From Haliclystus octoradiatus (lineage: Eukaryota; Cnidaria; Staurozoa; Stauromedusae; Haliclystidae): a DNA stretch of 64,000 nucleotides. Position 1 is the first letter of the stretch. Every line of letters starts with the position of its first letter. Location of the stretch: positions 4,255,465 to 4,319,464 of the forward strand of contig OU744448.1 in assembly GCA_916610825.1 (NCBI GenBank), written 5' to 3'. This document shows positions 22,980 to 33,986 of the stretch, piece after piece. A program made the position numbers and the translations under genes. The notes beneath the pieces are model-generated. The model saw only the letters and a list, made by a program, of their open reading frames with translations. It had not been told where the DNA came from and ran no database searches.

Positions 22980-23690
22980 CATTGCTATAGATCGCTGTGA
23001 GAATTTTGAGAGATGGAATGATCGCTGGTAAGCATACAATGATATTTCTGGCCTTAAAGATAAGCCCTTGTCGACGCAATTGGCTGCATTGAAGTTATGC
23101 ATTTCAACCGAAACTTATAAAATTGTTAGAAATTTGTCAACCGCTGATGCTTATACATCTGCTAACATTATTTCATCAATTCGTCGCAATCTTCGTGGCC
23201 AGCTAAATTTGGTGATAGAAAGAAAAACTTTTAATCAACATGAGCAGCAAATCGGTGAGTCGTTTGATGATTGGATAACTAATCTGCTCGAGTTGTTAAA
23301 AACTTGCCACTATTGCATTCACTGTCAAGAGTGCAAGACTGAAGACTGTGTCCAAAGAGACAGCAGTGTGAGCGGTATTTACGAAAAATTAAGTTTAGAA
23401 AAAGTCATTGCTCAGTGCCGCTCCGAGGAAGCGGCACGTTTACACCGTAGTGATACTAAAGGTGATTTTTAACCCTCAGTACATGCGTTTCAAAAACAAA
23501 CAAGTAAGAAAAATTTTACAGCATCTAATTCTAAGGATAATACAAATGACAATGAAAAATGTTCTTACTGTGGTCGAAAACAACACGACCGTGATGATTT
23601 TCCTGCTACAATTCGATTTTGTGGACAATGTGGCAAACAAGGGCATTTTTCGAATGTATGCCGTTCTAAAAGTAAGACCTCCAAGTCTAC
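22980..23690 (+). pseudogene. Gypsy gag with zinc knuckle, broken
   Basis: A gag-like frame has FERWNDRW before a stop, then SIRRNLRGQLNLVIERKTF, GESFDDWITNLLELLKTC and VSGIYEKLSLEKVIAQC, typical of Gypsy capsid proteins. After a stop near 23,472 and a shift, two cysteine-rich pieces follow: CSYCGRKQHDRDDFP and the CCHC knuckle CGQCGKQGHFSNVC (about 23,619-23,660). Stops make it non-functional. Confidence 0.8.
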
Positions 23691-23749
23691 AACTCGCCCT
23701 CAAGGTCAAGCTGGGTCCATATTAGTAACAATAGAACGTAAAGCCCCAT

Positions 23750-24010
23750 CTATCTTAGTCAAAATCGGTCGCCACATAGCCAAACGTGGTTCAATCAATG
23801 TAACAGTCGACACAGGTGCAGACATTACTGTCGCCGGTCCTGCAATTTTGAAACAATTATGTATTGATGGAAATAATTATTACCAGCTGACATTTCACCA
23901 AAAGCTTCCGATGGCCACAGTATAAAAGCCATATGCCGTTTTCCGGCTGAATTTACCCTTGATGGTACAACTGTGATTGATGACGTTTATGTCTTAGAAG
24001 GTGTTCCTGG
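23750..24010 (+). pseudogene. Gypsy aspartic protease remnant
   Basis: NVTVDTGADITVAGP contains the DTGA active-site motif of retroviral-type aspartic proteases. It is followed after a stop by FTLDGTTVIDDVYVLEGVPG, like the C-terminal strand of this domain. The reverse transcriptase that should follow is missing. Confidence 0.8.
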
Positions 24011-24184
24011 TGTGTTTTTATTTTGGTACACAAGCCGTTCATTATTCATAATACAATCTCATTACCCAACACCATTACCAGCAACCTCTAATTCTATGGA
24101 CAAGTCATCATTTTACCCCTTATTGAATACATTATTCACAACAACAATTCAAATACCATTAACCTAGAAAATATTTTCAATGAC

Positions 24185-25323
24185 TTCCCGGATGTATTTT
24201 GCTGTGATAATGGCCCACAATTTATAGCCAAAACATTTAATGACTTTTTATCTCAGTGGGGCATCACCAAAAGCCCATCATCGCCATATTATCCACTGTC
24301 AAATGGTCGAGCCGAGGCTGGGATTAAACCACTGAAAAACTTATTAGCCGTTGTTGGGATTCTTCTCGATAAGTTTCAAATGCCGATGAATGAGCCAAAG
24401 CACTGTTACAATATAGAAATACGCCTGGTTCCGATGGTAGATCACAAGCTCAAATTGTATTTGGCCATCCTGTACAGGACACTTTACCCGCCCATCGTCG
24501 AATTTTCGATCTGAAATAGTAACAATCGCAGCATGATGCTAAAGAAAACACTGCTGTCGCTCATGAAAAATTAGAACGTCGCTACTGTTCCCGCGAAAAC
24601 TGTTATGTATATACTTATATTGGTTTTAATCTTAATTTTTATAGTTTAGTTACATTTATTCTTATATTCAATCATTATCCAGTTAATTATCTTATTGTAA
24701 TCCATAGATTGTAGTTCAGATTAATCTTTTATATTTATATTGTATTAGCAAGAATGTCCGCTTTTTGATCAACCAATATTTTAGAGTTGAGTTTATTGTA
24801 AAGTTAGATATCAAGTGAGTGTATTGTGAGACGCTGTGATTGGTAGTTCATCAGCTATATGGCTCCAACCCGTCGTAATAAAGTTACTTGATAGCATTCA
24901 AGTTTGTCATATTTTTAGTAATTTGACTTGTGTTTTGACTCGCAATAATAATTCATACAGTCCTCATTTTGGCCAGAACAGCTACAATGCCTCTGCATAT
25001 CCATTACCATCTCTTTAAGTTGGCAACCATGTTGCATTACAACACTTCATCACCAAGGAATGGACTAAATACGGTATTACTGTTGATGTATTATCTAATC
25101 GTGATTATTTTATCAAGTTAGTTAGTGGACATTTACTTCGACCCAATCGCCGTCTTATCCGTCGCCGGTTTCTTAAAGCAACTTCTACGTCGACATCTTC
25201 GGATGCAAGTAAGACTACTGCGACTACAGATTCTGCCTCTCCGACTTCAACCCCGGATCTCACAGCTCCGCGTCGTAGTACTAGAAACCGCCGCAAATCT
25301 CAAAGTCTTATCGAAGAGAGCTA
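24185..25323 (+). pseudogene. Gypsy integrase C-terminal part, broken
   Basis: The integrase core end is readable as DNGPQFIAKTFNDFL and SPYYPLSNGRAEAGIKPLK, giving the second Asp and the Glu of the DDE triad; the HHCC finger and first Asp are deleted. Further on, YRNTPGSDGRSQAQIVFG is the typical post-core motif. The last frame, from about 25,060 to 25,323, has VLSNRDYFIKLVSGHLLRPN and ends in RRSTRNRRK. Stops separate the pieces. Confidence 0.8.
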
Positions 25324-25746
25324 ATTATATTATCATTTATAATAATAATACAAATCACTTTATAGCCACAAGCAATATTACGCATCAGAAATTGATTACG
25401 CTTATGAAATCTATTACGTATCAGAAATTTATTACGTTTATCACAGTATATTATTGCTTCTTGAGAAAATCTACTACGTATTTGCTGATTTATACTTCAT
25501 TTCAATTAGCTACTAGTTTAGTATTAGTTTGATAATATACTATTCTACCGTATTTGAAATTTACTTACTTTTTATAAATTAACACAATTATCATAACTTA
25601 CTCAATTTGCTCAATTGATCATTTATTGGAAGTAGTTTATCTTATTCTTCTGATAAATTTAGCTACAACATTATATTACTATTACACTTATTCAAGATTA
25701 TAGTTAGCCTATTTTCATTGTATTATGAACAGACTCCAAGGGGAGA

Positions 25747-25895
25747 TGTGTGATAATCAATATATAGTCTAGCCTCTTTGTTATGTAGCCTCATTTCTAT
25801 GTCATATATATAAGTGTAATGATACTAATATATTCATTCTGTTGATAACTCCACTGTGTGATTATCTTGAGTCATCGTCTCACGATTTTCCTACA
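25747..25895 (+). repeat. 3' LTR of Gypsy element
   Basis: 149 bp, same ends as the 5' LTR. The few differences from the 5' LTR suggest a not very recent insertion. Confidence 0.9.
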
Positions 25896-25920
25896 AATAC
25901 AAACATTTAAAAGTGTGTGG

Positions 25921-26015
25921 AAATTCTTTTCTAAACCCTGCGAAAAACAGTTTAGAAGTTCATGAACTGTTCATGAACTTCGAACTGTTTTCGCAGTTTA
26001 AAATTTAGAAAATTT
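25921..26015. repeat. Short foldback with GTTCATGAAC core
   Basis: Arms CCCTGCGAAAAACAGTT and AACTGTTTTCGCAG surround GTTCATGAACTGTTCATGAAC. It resembles the ends of the MITE-like elements at 38,574-38,779 and 45,859-46,007, so it may be a short internally deleted member. Confidence 0.65.
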
Positions 26016-26396
26016 CTGAATCTCACTCAAACAGCAAATTATCAATTCGCGAATTCACAATTTAAAATTAAATCTTAATTCATAAACCAATCAAAGAGAA
26101 CACTACAACAAGATAAATATTGTTGAATAAATAGTTATAGAGGCGTTCGTACTCTTTTTATTGAATATACTAACATCTCCAGCTCAATATGGCTTTGCAG
26201 TTTATTTCTATTTGTGGTCTAAACGTCAAGAGTAATTGATGTTATTCAGAAGGATATACAAACTGTTATTCACCAATATTAGGAAACGTTAAACTGAATA
26301 ACGAAGCAGCCGTGTCCAATAATCTCTATTATAATTTTGTATTTGTGTTAAATATCTGCTCATTACTGTGTATTATGGAATAATTTCTTGTTTCAG

Positions 26397-26555
26397 GTCA
26401 ATTCTCCTTTTACTAATATTAAGATTCATATGAAGTTCAAAGCTACTGTGCTTGATGATGAATTTCTTGCTAATGGAACTGATCAATATATCGCTGCTGG
26501 TGTTGAAGATACACGCATGATGGAGGTTGTTTTGTTACGTGGTACAGTTATCAAG
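26397..26555 (+). CDS. Gene exon 3
   Basis: Acceptor CTTGTTTCAG, donor GTACAG, 53 codons, phase 0 to 0. The reading VNSPFTNIKIHMKFKATVL then DDEFLANGTDQYIAAGVED closes the module of exon 2 and ends VLLRGTVIK. The short length and both phases match exon 8 (40,325), whose start YLSEVAFTQELMFTLYMAV looks homologous, supporting a repeated multi-exon module. Confidence 0.75.
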
Positions 26556-28339
26556 GTACAGTCAAACCAGCTATAATGACGACATGTCTATAATGACCAC
26601 TTCAGTAATATACAAATTTAATCCTTATTCTATTGGATATACCCTATACGTAAAGGTCACCTGTCGATAATGACCATTTCAACAATATGCAAGGAGAATG
26701 ATCTAATTAATCAACATCGTATATAAAGATCAAATTCATGTACAAATTAATTATTCTAATGGCTTTAATGCATTAATGCTTTAATGCATGCACAATGCAT
26801 TTTTGTTTTAAATTTACGCCATTTTATATTTAGAACAGACAGAAGATTGTATTTACAGACGATTCACAAAAAAAGAACAAATCAAATTTATAGATATAAA
26901 ATGATAACGAATTCATTTGATTAAGATATAAGCACTTGCTTGACAAAGCAATTTCATCATTTCAAAATGTTGTAACTAACTATTATAGTGAAGTTATGAA
27001 TGTGCATTTATCCAATCATACAGTTACTAAATAATCATTTTCAGAAAAAGGACACTGAACTTTTTGCTTGGCCATGTTAGCATTTTCAATGGTATTGCTG
27101 CTTCAATTTGATAACTGATCAGCAATTTATTGGAAATGGCATCAGATAGGATGTTTATTTTATCAATTCCATTAGACATTTATTCTGCTACGTTGTCTTA
27201 GTGGTTCCCTGATGGCCAACACGTTAAGCTTGGCTAAATGGACGCAACATTTGCTCAACATTGATGTAGAGGTCGTGTAGAGCACATATTGGGTTATTTA
27301 GTCACCCTACGCAACATCTGCCTTACAATTTCTCTACACTGCTCAACATTGTAGAGCAGATGTTGAGCAAATGTTGAGTTCATTCAGCCACCCCTAAATT
27401 CTCAACATTGTTGAGAAAGCGTATTGACAGAGTTACTTTGAAGATGGGCAATATTTTATTGTTCTCAGCTGTGTAGAGCTGATGTTGCTTGGGGTGGATA
27501 AATGAACCCAACAAATGGTCTATATAAGCTCTATAAATCTATTGTTTGATTCCATTTGATGACGAAAATCTTCCCTGATTGGTATGCTAACAATAACATA
27601 GTTTAATGCTGTATTCTAAGAGATTGGCAAATTTTATTCTACACTTCATCAAAAATAATAAGAAAAAGCAGAAATTGGGTGAAGTGGTTTGTACAGTTAC
27701 ACAGCACGCCGTTAGTTTACAGTTCCACATGAGCTAACTTGCCAAATGTCTAGTGAGGACGTGCACTTTCCAACACAACAATTATTTTGATAACGTTTTT
27801 GCAGAACTTGGAAATGCTATATAATTGCAGAGCAAAAACTCACAAAAACGAAGCCTCCAATATTCTCAGAAATCAAACCGAATATAACAAAATCAATGAA
27901 GGGCTTTTGTAGACATTCAAAGAATGCTGGATGGTCCATGTAAAACATATTTTACACTTGAATGATGTTTCAGAATGTCCGGAATGAGGCTTTTTAAACA
28001 ATGGTTGACTTATGGCAAATGTACCTGTTAAAATGAGTTATTTCGATCAATTTATCTCAATTAAATTGTTTCATTTTTCTAATCAAGAATGTTACATGAA
28101 GACCAATGATTACTAGTTTCTGATTCCTGGAAATGATTTGTGTGTGCTCAGCAACCAGCTTGCTCAGTTTCTAAGATTCTATTATGATTGTTATAGAAAT
28201 GTAAATTAGGCAGGAGAAAGACCAAAACACTGGCAGTTAACGAGGTTCATAAATAGGTCGCAAATGGTTTATAAAGTTAATCAACCGTTTTTTTCAGGAC
28301 AGCTAATTATTTTTGCTTCGCAATGTTTTTTATTGATAG
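26556..28339. other. Intron 3, with one TIR repeat
   Basis: AT-rich intron with a 206-bp TIR element at 27,297-27,502. No other feature recognised. Confidence 0.5.
27297..27502. mobile_element. MITE-like TIR element in intron 3
   Basis: Imperfect 25-bp inverted ends (TTTAGTCACCCTACGCAAC... against the complement of ...GTTGCTTGGGGTGGATAAA) and several inner hairpins of the words CTCAACAT/ATGTTGAG, for example TGCTCAACAT with ATGTTGAGCA near 27,340-27,370. No coding sequence. The target duplication is unclear. Confidence 0.55.
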
Positions 28340-28589
28340 ATTGAACCAACATTGAAGTTTGATGTAGTAAAAAATGGCTTTGAAAATGTTGTTGCATTAT
28401 TTATTGGCGATAAAATTGAATTTGATGTTACAATATCTCACACAAACATTTCAAGTGCAGATGCTAAAGATGTAATAATTTATTTCACAACTGAGTATAT
28501 GGAACTACATTCTACATCACCTGAATCAGCAGTACAATTCAATGGAACAACTTTACGCTATACTTACAGTGGAGATTTTAGCGTAACAG
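28340..28589 (+). CDS. Gene exon 4: DUF11-like module
   Basis: Acceptor TTTTTATTGATAG, donor GTATGT, phase 0 to 1. It opens IEPTLKFDVVKNGFENV and has GDKIEFDVTISHTNISSA, the clearest match to the conserved GDxVxFxVTVxN strand of DUF11-type repeats, and ends TYSGDFSVTG. The segment GDKIEFDVTISHT is repeated as IYNITISHTD in exon 7. Confidence 0.82.
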
Positions 28590-28927
28590 GTATGTCACGT
28601 GTTTGTCAGTCAAACACATTCTAAGTGTTGACTACCAATTATACCATACCATGTATCCTACATTTTTGCATATTAAGTTACTACCATATACTTACGTAGT
28701 CTGCCAATCCCATTAGACAAAACAGGAAAAAGGTATCCAAGTTTTCATAAAAACGTATCACGATTGCTCAACCACAGTTAATAATAATGTAGGGTTTTCG
28801 GTATTTTGGTATCATGGAGGACAAGCACACAATTGTTATTTACTTATTCTTGAAGTTTTGCAAATTCCAAGATATAACAAAGAAATGATTAAAACAAATT
28901 GCATTTTGCCTGCATTGTTTAATTAAC

Positions 28928-29221
28928 TGTAGTTAAAACATTGGCTTGATGCAAAGGAGACAGAAGCAATGCGATCGCAATATAAATTTAATGAATCTTC
29001 AACGAGAACCAAAAGCAAGAGGCGCAATTACAAACATGTGCTACAGCTTATACAGTAATCTACGCATGACAAACAATACCGCTGACACAATAACCCAATT
29101 ACAATACACCATTTACAATCACATGATAAACAATCAATTAGCAACAACTTTCACATCAATAAATCACATTAAGACCTACAACACATGACGCTATAAACAG
29201 CACGTATAATTTCACACTACA
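28928..29221 (+). repeat. LTR-like direct repeat, left copy
   Basis: About 294 bp, starting TGTAGTTAAAACATTGGCT and ending ACTACA. It is repeated in the same orientation at 30,537-30,849. TG...CA ends and short inverted termini (TGTAGTT / AACTACA in the right copy) are LTR-like, but the 1.3 kb between the repeats has no coding sequence. Confidence 0.65.
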
Positions 29222-30536
29222 TTCCCACCTGATCTTAATATCACATAATACCACAATCAGAATATAATAATACATACATAATAACAAGACAACATTCTCA
29301 TAACATGCACAAACACATCTCTCTATACATTCCACCCAGCAAAAAATTACAAATTTATACAACAACAATTAACCTATGAATTTAACAATAATTCAAGGCA
29401 TTCTATCAAAAACAAGCACTTTAAACAAAATAAATGTCTATAATAATCATAAAAGTTTGAAATAAAACGTTCAATAACTATTCTAAAGTATCACGAAGGT
29501 TTTCTGCGATCTGATTTGCAAATCCTAGGGTAAAACATGGCTACAAAAACCGGGTAAAACCGCAAGCTTCAAAAAGTTTGATCTGTGATAAAATACAGAA
29601 TTTATAACTTTTTGAAAACAATCCAATAAATATCTCAATAATGGCTACGATTTACAAAACCACATTTTGCTCAAGACGTTATTATTTTTTGATAAGCGAG
29701 GTAAATGAGTTATTGGTCATGTAACATACAAAATAAAAACACAGAATGAAAGACAATTAGAGGCTACGCCGTTTCAAGGTAAACCTAAAATTTAAATAAC
29801 AATTACTGCATTAATTTGCTAGACAACTATTGTACCACTTATATTACAGACTTCCTTGTATATGTCTTTCTTTATCTTGTAGTGGGATTCTCTTTGCTTG
29901 GTTTATGAATTTTAAATTGTGAATTCATGAATTGAAAATTCGCGGTCGAATGAGATTCCGACATTTATTTTAGAAAAGGGTTACCACATGCTTGCAATTG
30001 TTTGTATTCATATTTACTAAACTCGGAAATGTTGAGAGACATTCGGGAAGCTAAAAGCCACTCGCACGGAGCTCGTGATTTTTTAGCGCTTCACTCGTGT
30101 CTCCCAACATTTTCTCGTTTAGTAAATATGAATACAAACTTGCAAGTATGTGGTAACTCTTTACTATAAATCAATTTAATCTTCATTATTCACCAGCATT
30201 CACAGACAATCCAATATATGCGATATAACTTTAAAACGGCCATATATACACAAATTCTTTCAACATTTCAATCTTTAATCCAATGTAAACAATAATTAGC
30301 CACTCAAACATTACAGCACCTCTCCTGGTTGGCGAGTTCTTCAGGTGGCTAACACAATACTCTTTTCCTCAGGCGGCTCCCAATAGCGAATCTCCCTTCA
30401 GTAGTATTTATTAAAAAAAATGTAGTATTTCAATTTAATATCAATAATTTTCATTTCTAACCAATTTGAACTATGTATTTTATGAAGCAATGTTGCCCCC
30501 GTTGCATCTTACCTTTGACAATTTGGCCCGTTAGCT
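29222..30536. other. Intron 4 segment between two direct repeats
   Basis: AT-rich non-coding DNA containing a foldback at 29,981-30,156. No gag, protease or integrase motif, no clear primer site or purine tract. Confidence 0.5.
29981..30156. mobile_element. Foldback/MITE with about 55-bp arms
   Basis: The left arm starts TTACCACATGCTTGCAA and runs to about 30,034; the right arm is its near-complement at about 30,102-30,156 (ending TTGCAAGTATGTGGTAA). The arms share GTTTGTATTCATATTTACTAAA (with the last bases varying). The centre is about 65 bp. No coding capacity. Confidence 0.75.
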
Positions 30537-30849
30537 TGTAGTTAAAACATTGGCTCGACACAAGGGAGACAGAAACAAGCAATCGTTACGCAATATAAAT
30601 TTAATGAATCTTCAACGAGAACCAAAAGCAAGAAGCGCAATTACAAACATGTGCTACAACATACAGTAATCTACGCATGACAAAAAATAACGCTGATACA
30701 ATAACCTAATTACCCAATTACAATACACCATTTACAATCACATGATAAACAATCAATTAGCAACAACTTTCACATCACAGTAAGTAATAAATCACAGTAA
30801 GACCTACAACACATAACGCTATAAACAGCACGTACAATTTCAAACTACA
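30537..30849 (+). repeat. LTR-like direct repeat, right copy
   Basis: About 313 bp, matching 28,928-29,221 with small indels. Flanks TTAAC (left of first copy) and TTTAC (right of second) are only partly alike, so a target duplication is not proven. Alternatives are two independent insertions of one short repeat, or a TRIM-like LTR element. Confidence 0.65.
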
Positions 30850-31577
30850 TTTACCCAGTTTTATTGTTTTTACCAACTCAAATAGTAAAATTATCATTCA
30901 CGTAAAATCATTTTAAAATGGAAAAATATTGAAAAAAAAATGTGTCATTCGTATTTTTTTACATAAAAACAATAACATTTAAAAATACCAATAAACACCG
31001 GACGTAAATCAAAGCTCCCAGACTTCAATTAACTACTATTTTATTGCGTTTTGAATATTTTGATTGAAAGATAAAGTTTGATATTTTTGTTTTGATATTT
31101 TAATATGAATATTTTATTAATGTTACGTTTTGAATAGGTTGACTGTTAATTTTAAGATGAAGTTGTTGTCGATTAGTAATTTGATTCCTATTTCCAAGTG
31201 GAAAATTTGTTTGACTAACATTAAAATACAGTTTATTAGAAAATGGTTTTTGATAAATCTTGCTGATATGTAGCTTATCTACATTTCATTAAAAATCCTG
31301 TAATGATGATGACGAACTATGAGCTCTAGAAGAGGACTCCACAGACTGGTTACGCAAGAAAGGACCGGATTAGATACAATGTTATTGAATAGAATGATCT
31401 GTAATAGATTTTCTTGGACCATGCTCTAATAGTATTGAGATGGTCTCTTAATCTATGAAAAACGTCAATTTTAGGATCATCAACTACTTTATTCATTGTT
31501 TCTTTAAATGCCATTATCAGATCAAATTTCAGGCGATTCTCATTTGAAGATGTTTTCTCACTACAGCTTATATGGGT

Positions 31578-31960
31578 GATCATCATCATCATCATCATCA
31601 TCATTTATTCAGAACCTTATAAGTTTTACAATAACTTTTTTTCACATGACTGATATACGTAATAAACTAGAGAATAAACATAAAATAGTTGATTACAATA
31701 ATACATAGATATATATACAGCTACAGGGTTAGTTAAATACGAACTTAACAGTTATTAGATTCTGTAATTTTATTGGTATTTAAATGCTTCTCAAGGAGAC
31801 TTTTGAAGATTTTCCTTTTGGAAACTTCCTTCATTGTAGACGGTAGATCATTCCACTTGTGAGCACCAGCATATTGGAATGAGTGGCGATGGCTTGACTT
31901 GATGTATATGTTATTATGGGTGTGAGTCCGGGGAGTGAGCATTAGTTTGGTGTGGTGTTA
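31578..31960 (-). mobile_element. LINE 3' end remnant on minus strand
   Basis: On the minus strand the frame LTPRTHTHNNIYIKSSHRHS then AGAHKWNDLPSTMKEV and FKSLLEKHL ends with a stop at 31,745. This fits the LINE ORF2 C-terminus pattern RSFxYxGAxxWNxLP...FKxxLKxxL. About 150 bp of 3' non-coding sequence then leads to an (ATG)n tract (read as ATC on +) at about 31,578, a typical CR1/L2-style tail. Confidence 0.75.
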
Positions 31961-32836
31961 TTCTGTCTCTGACAGAAAGCCAGCCAAGCCGAAATCAGAG
32001 GTCATGTTCAAATTGCCAGTGTACTAGTTTAATACCTTTTAGATAAATTCAAAGTTCTCCTGCCTTACCAAGCTTCTTGTCGGCCCTATAATTCATAAAC
32101 GTTTGAACTATAAGTTGCGATTAACATTCATTCATTCATAACATTAACATTAATAACATTCATCAACAATAAAAATGGTTGAATAATTATTACTGGGTAT
32201 TTAAATATTCTTTTATGAATCAGACATGATAGCTCTTGAAGATAGACTACGATGACCAAAATAAATTCCTAACGTGGCTTTGGATTGATGACTTTGGATA
32301 TTTTCATATAAACCAAGGGACGATCCAACACAATCACGATTTGTAAAATGTTAAAAAAAGCCAGGTTGATGACAACAGCTAGAGAGCAGCACAATTGAAA
32401 CACAACACAGTTTGATCGCCAAATTATTCAATCATTGGCCTTTGAATTGAGACTAGACTAAGACTTGAAATGATGGTGAAGTGACTAATTAAAATTCAAA
32501 ATATCCGTCTTAAATAATATGTTGGGTTGATTCATTTTTCTATCTTGATTTTTGTAGTATATGTACTATATTTATGGAGAAGCAAATTCTTTTCATTTTC
32601 TATAGAACTGTTGAAATAGATCACTCATCCCCAAGGGCTCATTGATTGATTTTTTAGAGAACGGTCGTTGTTTTATCGTTTTTTAGAGAAGGGCCGGACA
32701 GTCTCCGTTTTTGTAGATATTCTAGAGATCGGCTTTTCTAGAGATAGACCGGCACTAACTTCTAACTGACCTATATCCCCCTCCCCTTATTAATTTATTA
32801 TATCTGTATTTATCATATTGATTATAATTTGTTTAG
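31961..32836. other. Intron 4, right part
   Basis: No gene recognised. Near 32,640-32,760 short repeats of TAGAGA...GGCCGG-type words occur. It ends in the acceptor AATTTGTTTAG. Confidence 0.4.
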
Positions 32837-33102
32837 GGGATGCATATACTGCTAAGTTTATATTTATTGTGGTTGAAAATGTAAAATTGCTGGCAGAAGT
32901 TCCATTCAATGTTCAGTTTACATATAAAAATGGTAATTTGATGGATAGAAAACCAAAGTTCCTAACTGCAGGTAGTAAAATTGGCACACCATCGTTAACA
33001 ATGACACCTGTACAGACATTGACTGATATCCGACCTGGTAATAAAGTTTGCTTTACTGTATCAGCATTATTCGACAAAATTAAATCTGGAGCCAAGTTTG
33101 AG
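32837..33102 (+). CDS. Gene exon 5
   Basis: Acceptor AATTTGTTTAG, phase 1 to 0, donor GTATTT. It starts GDAYTAKFIFIVVENVKLL and contains GTPSLTMTPVQTLTDIRPGN followed by KVCFTVSALFDKIKSGAKFE. The PSLTMT...PGNKVCFTVSA part parallels HPTLTMT...NVGD in exon 1, which marks the start of another module. Confidence 0.8.
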
Positions 33103-33582
33103 GTATTTATTCTTTTCAATCATCGTCACCACCATCATCATATCTGTAAACAATGTATAAATCATGAATTGGTTTCCTTGTGGGTTTATGAACTGTTTAT
33201 GACCGATTTATAAAATCTTCATGATCTGTTTATGAATCTCCGCATAATTCATGAACAGTTCTGTATTCAGCAACTTTTGTCACGGTATTTACCAATCAGA
33301 AACAAGTGCATTTTCTGTGTACTAAGTAGATGAAAAAATAATGTTCAGACTTTCAGAGGATTGTAGAATCTAATTCCATTCCATCTTTATTCTAAGACTA
33401 ATTTCATGGTTGTTAACATTTGTTATTGTAATAGTCCCATTGAATTCCATTACAAATGATTTAAATATCCTCGATTTCAGACCGTTTATGAAATTTAAAT
33501 TTTTGCATCTGATCAGATAAACTTTACATAGATTAAACAACCTTGTTGATAGATATATATTAATTTTGATTTTTTATCTTAG
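33103..33582. other. Intron 5
   Basis: 480 bp, AT-rich, with a CACCACCATCATCAT run near 33,127 and scattered TTCATGAAC-type words at 33,185-33,260. Ends with acceptor TTTTTTATCTTAG. Confidence 0.6.
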
Positions 33583-33986
33583 TTTGTTTCACAATCTATT
33601 GGTGGCAGAACTCTCTTTGGAATTGAACGATTTGTACCTTATGTTGGTTCCAATATAGATAACCTTGACAACGCAGCAGCAGTTATTATGCAATCAACAG
33701 ATTCGATTAACTCGGAAATTAAAAAGATTGCTACAATTGATTTTGGTACTGGAACAAACACAAACACTGGAGATACTGCCGACAATAAGATTACCTTTGA
33801 TTTTTGTGTGGTATTATCTTCACATAGTAACATAACTAATGGCTCACAATTTTGGGTTGGAGTTGGCATGTATGATCCAAATATGGTACTTGTACGTCGA
33901 CAGTCGATGACAACATTTTTACCAACTGTATCTAGACCGTTTCTTAAACCGGTTATTGTTGCAGACAAAACTACACTTAACAAAGG
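33583..33986 (+). CDS. Gene exon 6
   Basis: Acceptor TTTTTTATCTTAG, phase 0 in, donor GTAAGT leaving two bases. The reading has GGRTLFGIERFVPYVGSNID, IATIDFGTGTNTNTGDTADN, then KITFDFCVVLSSHSNITNGS and QFWVGVGMYDPN, ending KPVIVADKTTLNKG. Module pattern continues (TLNKG before a predicted GDxIxF strand). It is the longest exon seen here (404 nt). Confidence 0.82.

Larger units (their letters stand above)
22630..25900 (+). mobile_element. Ty3/Gypsy LTR retrotransposon, internally deleted
   Basis: Two 149-bp LTRs (22,635-22,783 and 25,747-25,895) begin TGTGTGATAATC and end CCTACA. They differ at about five positions. A perfect 5-bp target duplication AATAC flanks them (22,630-22,634 and 25,896-25,900). 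A purine tract AAGGGGAGA precedes the 3' LTR. Inside are gag, protease and integrase pieces in Gypsy order, but reverse transcriptase, RNase H and the first part of integrase are absent. It sits in intron 2 of the host gene in sense orientation. Confidence 0.92.
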
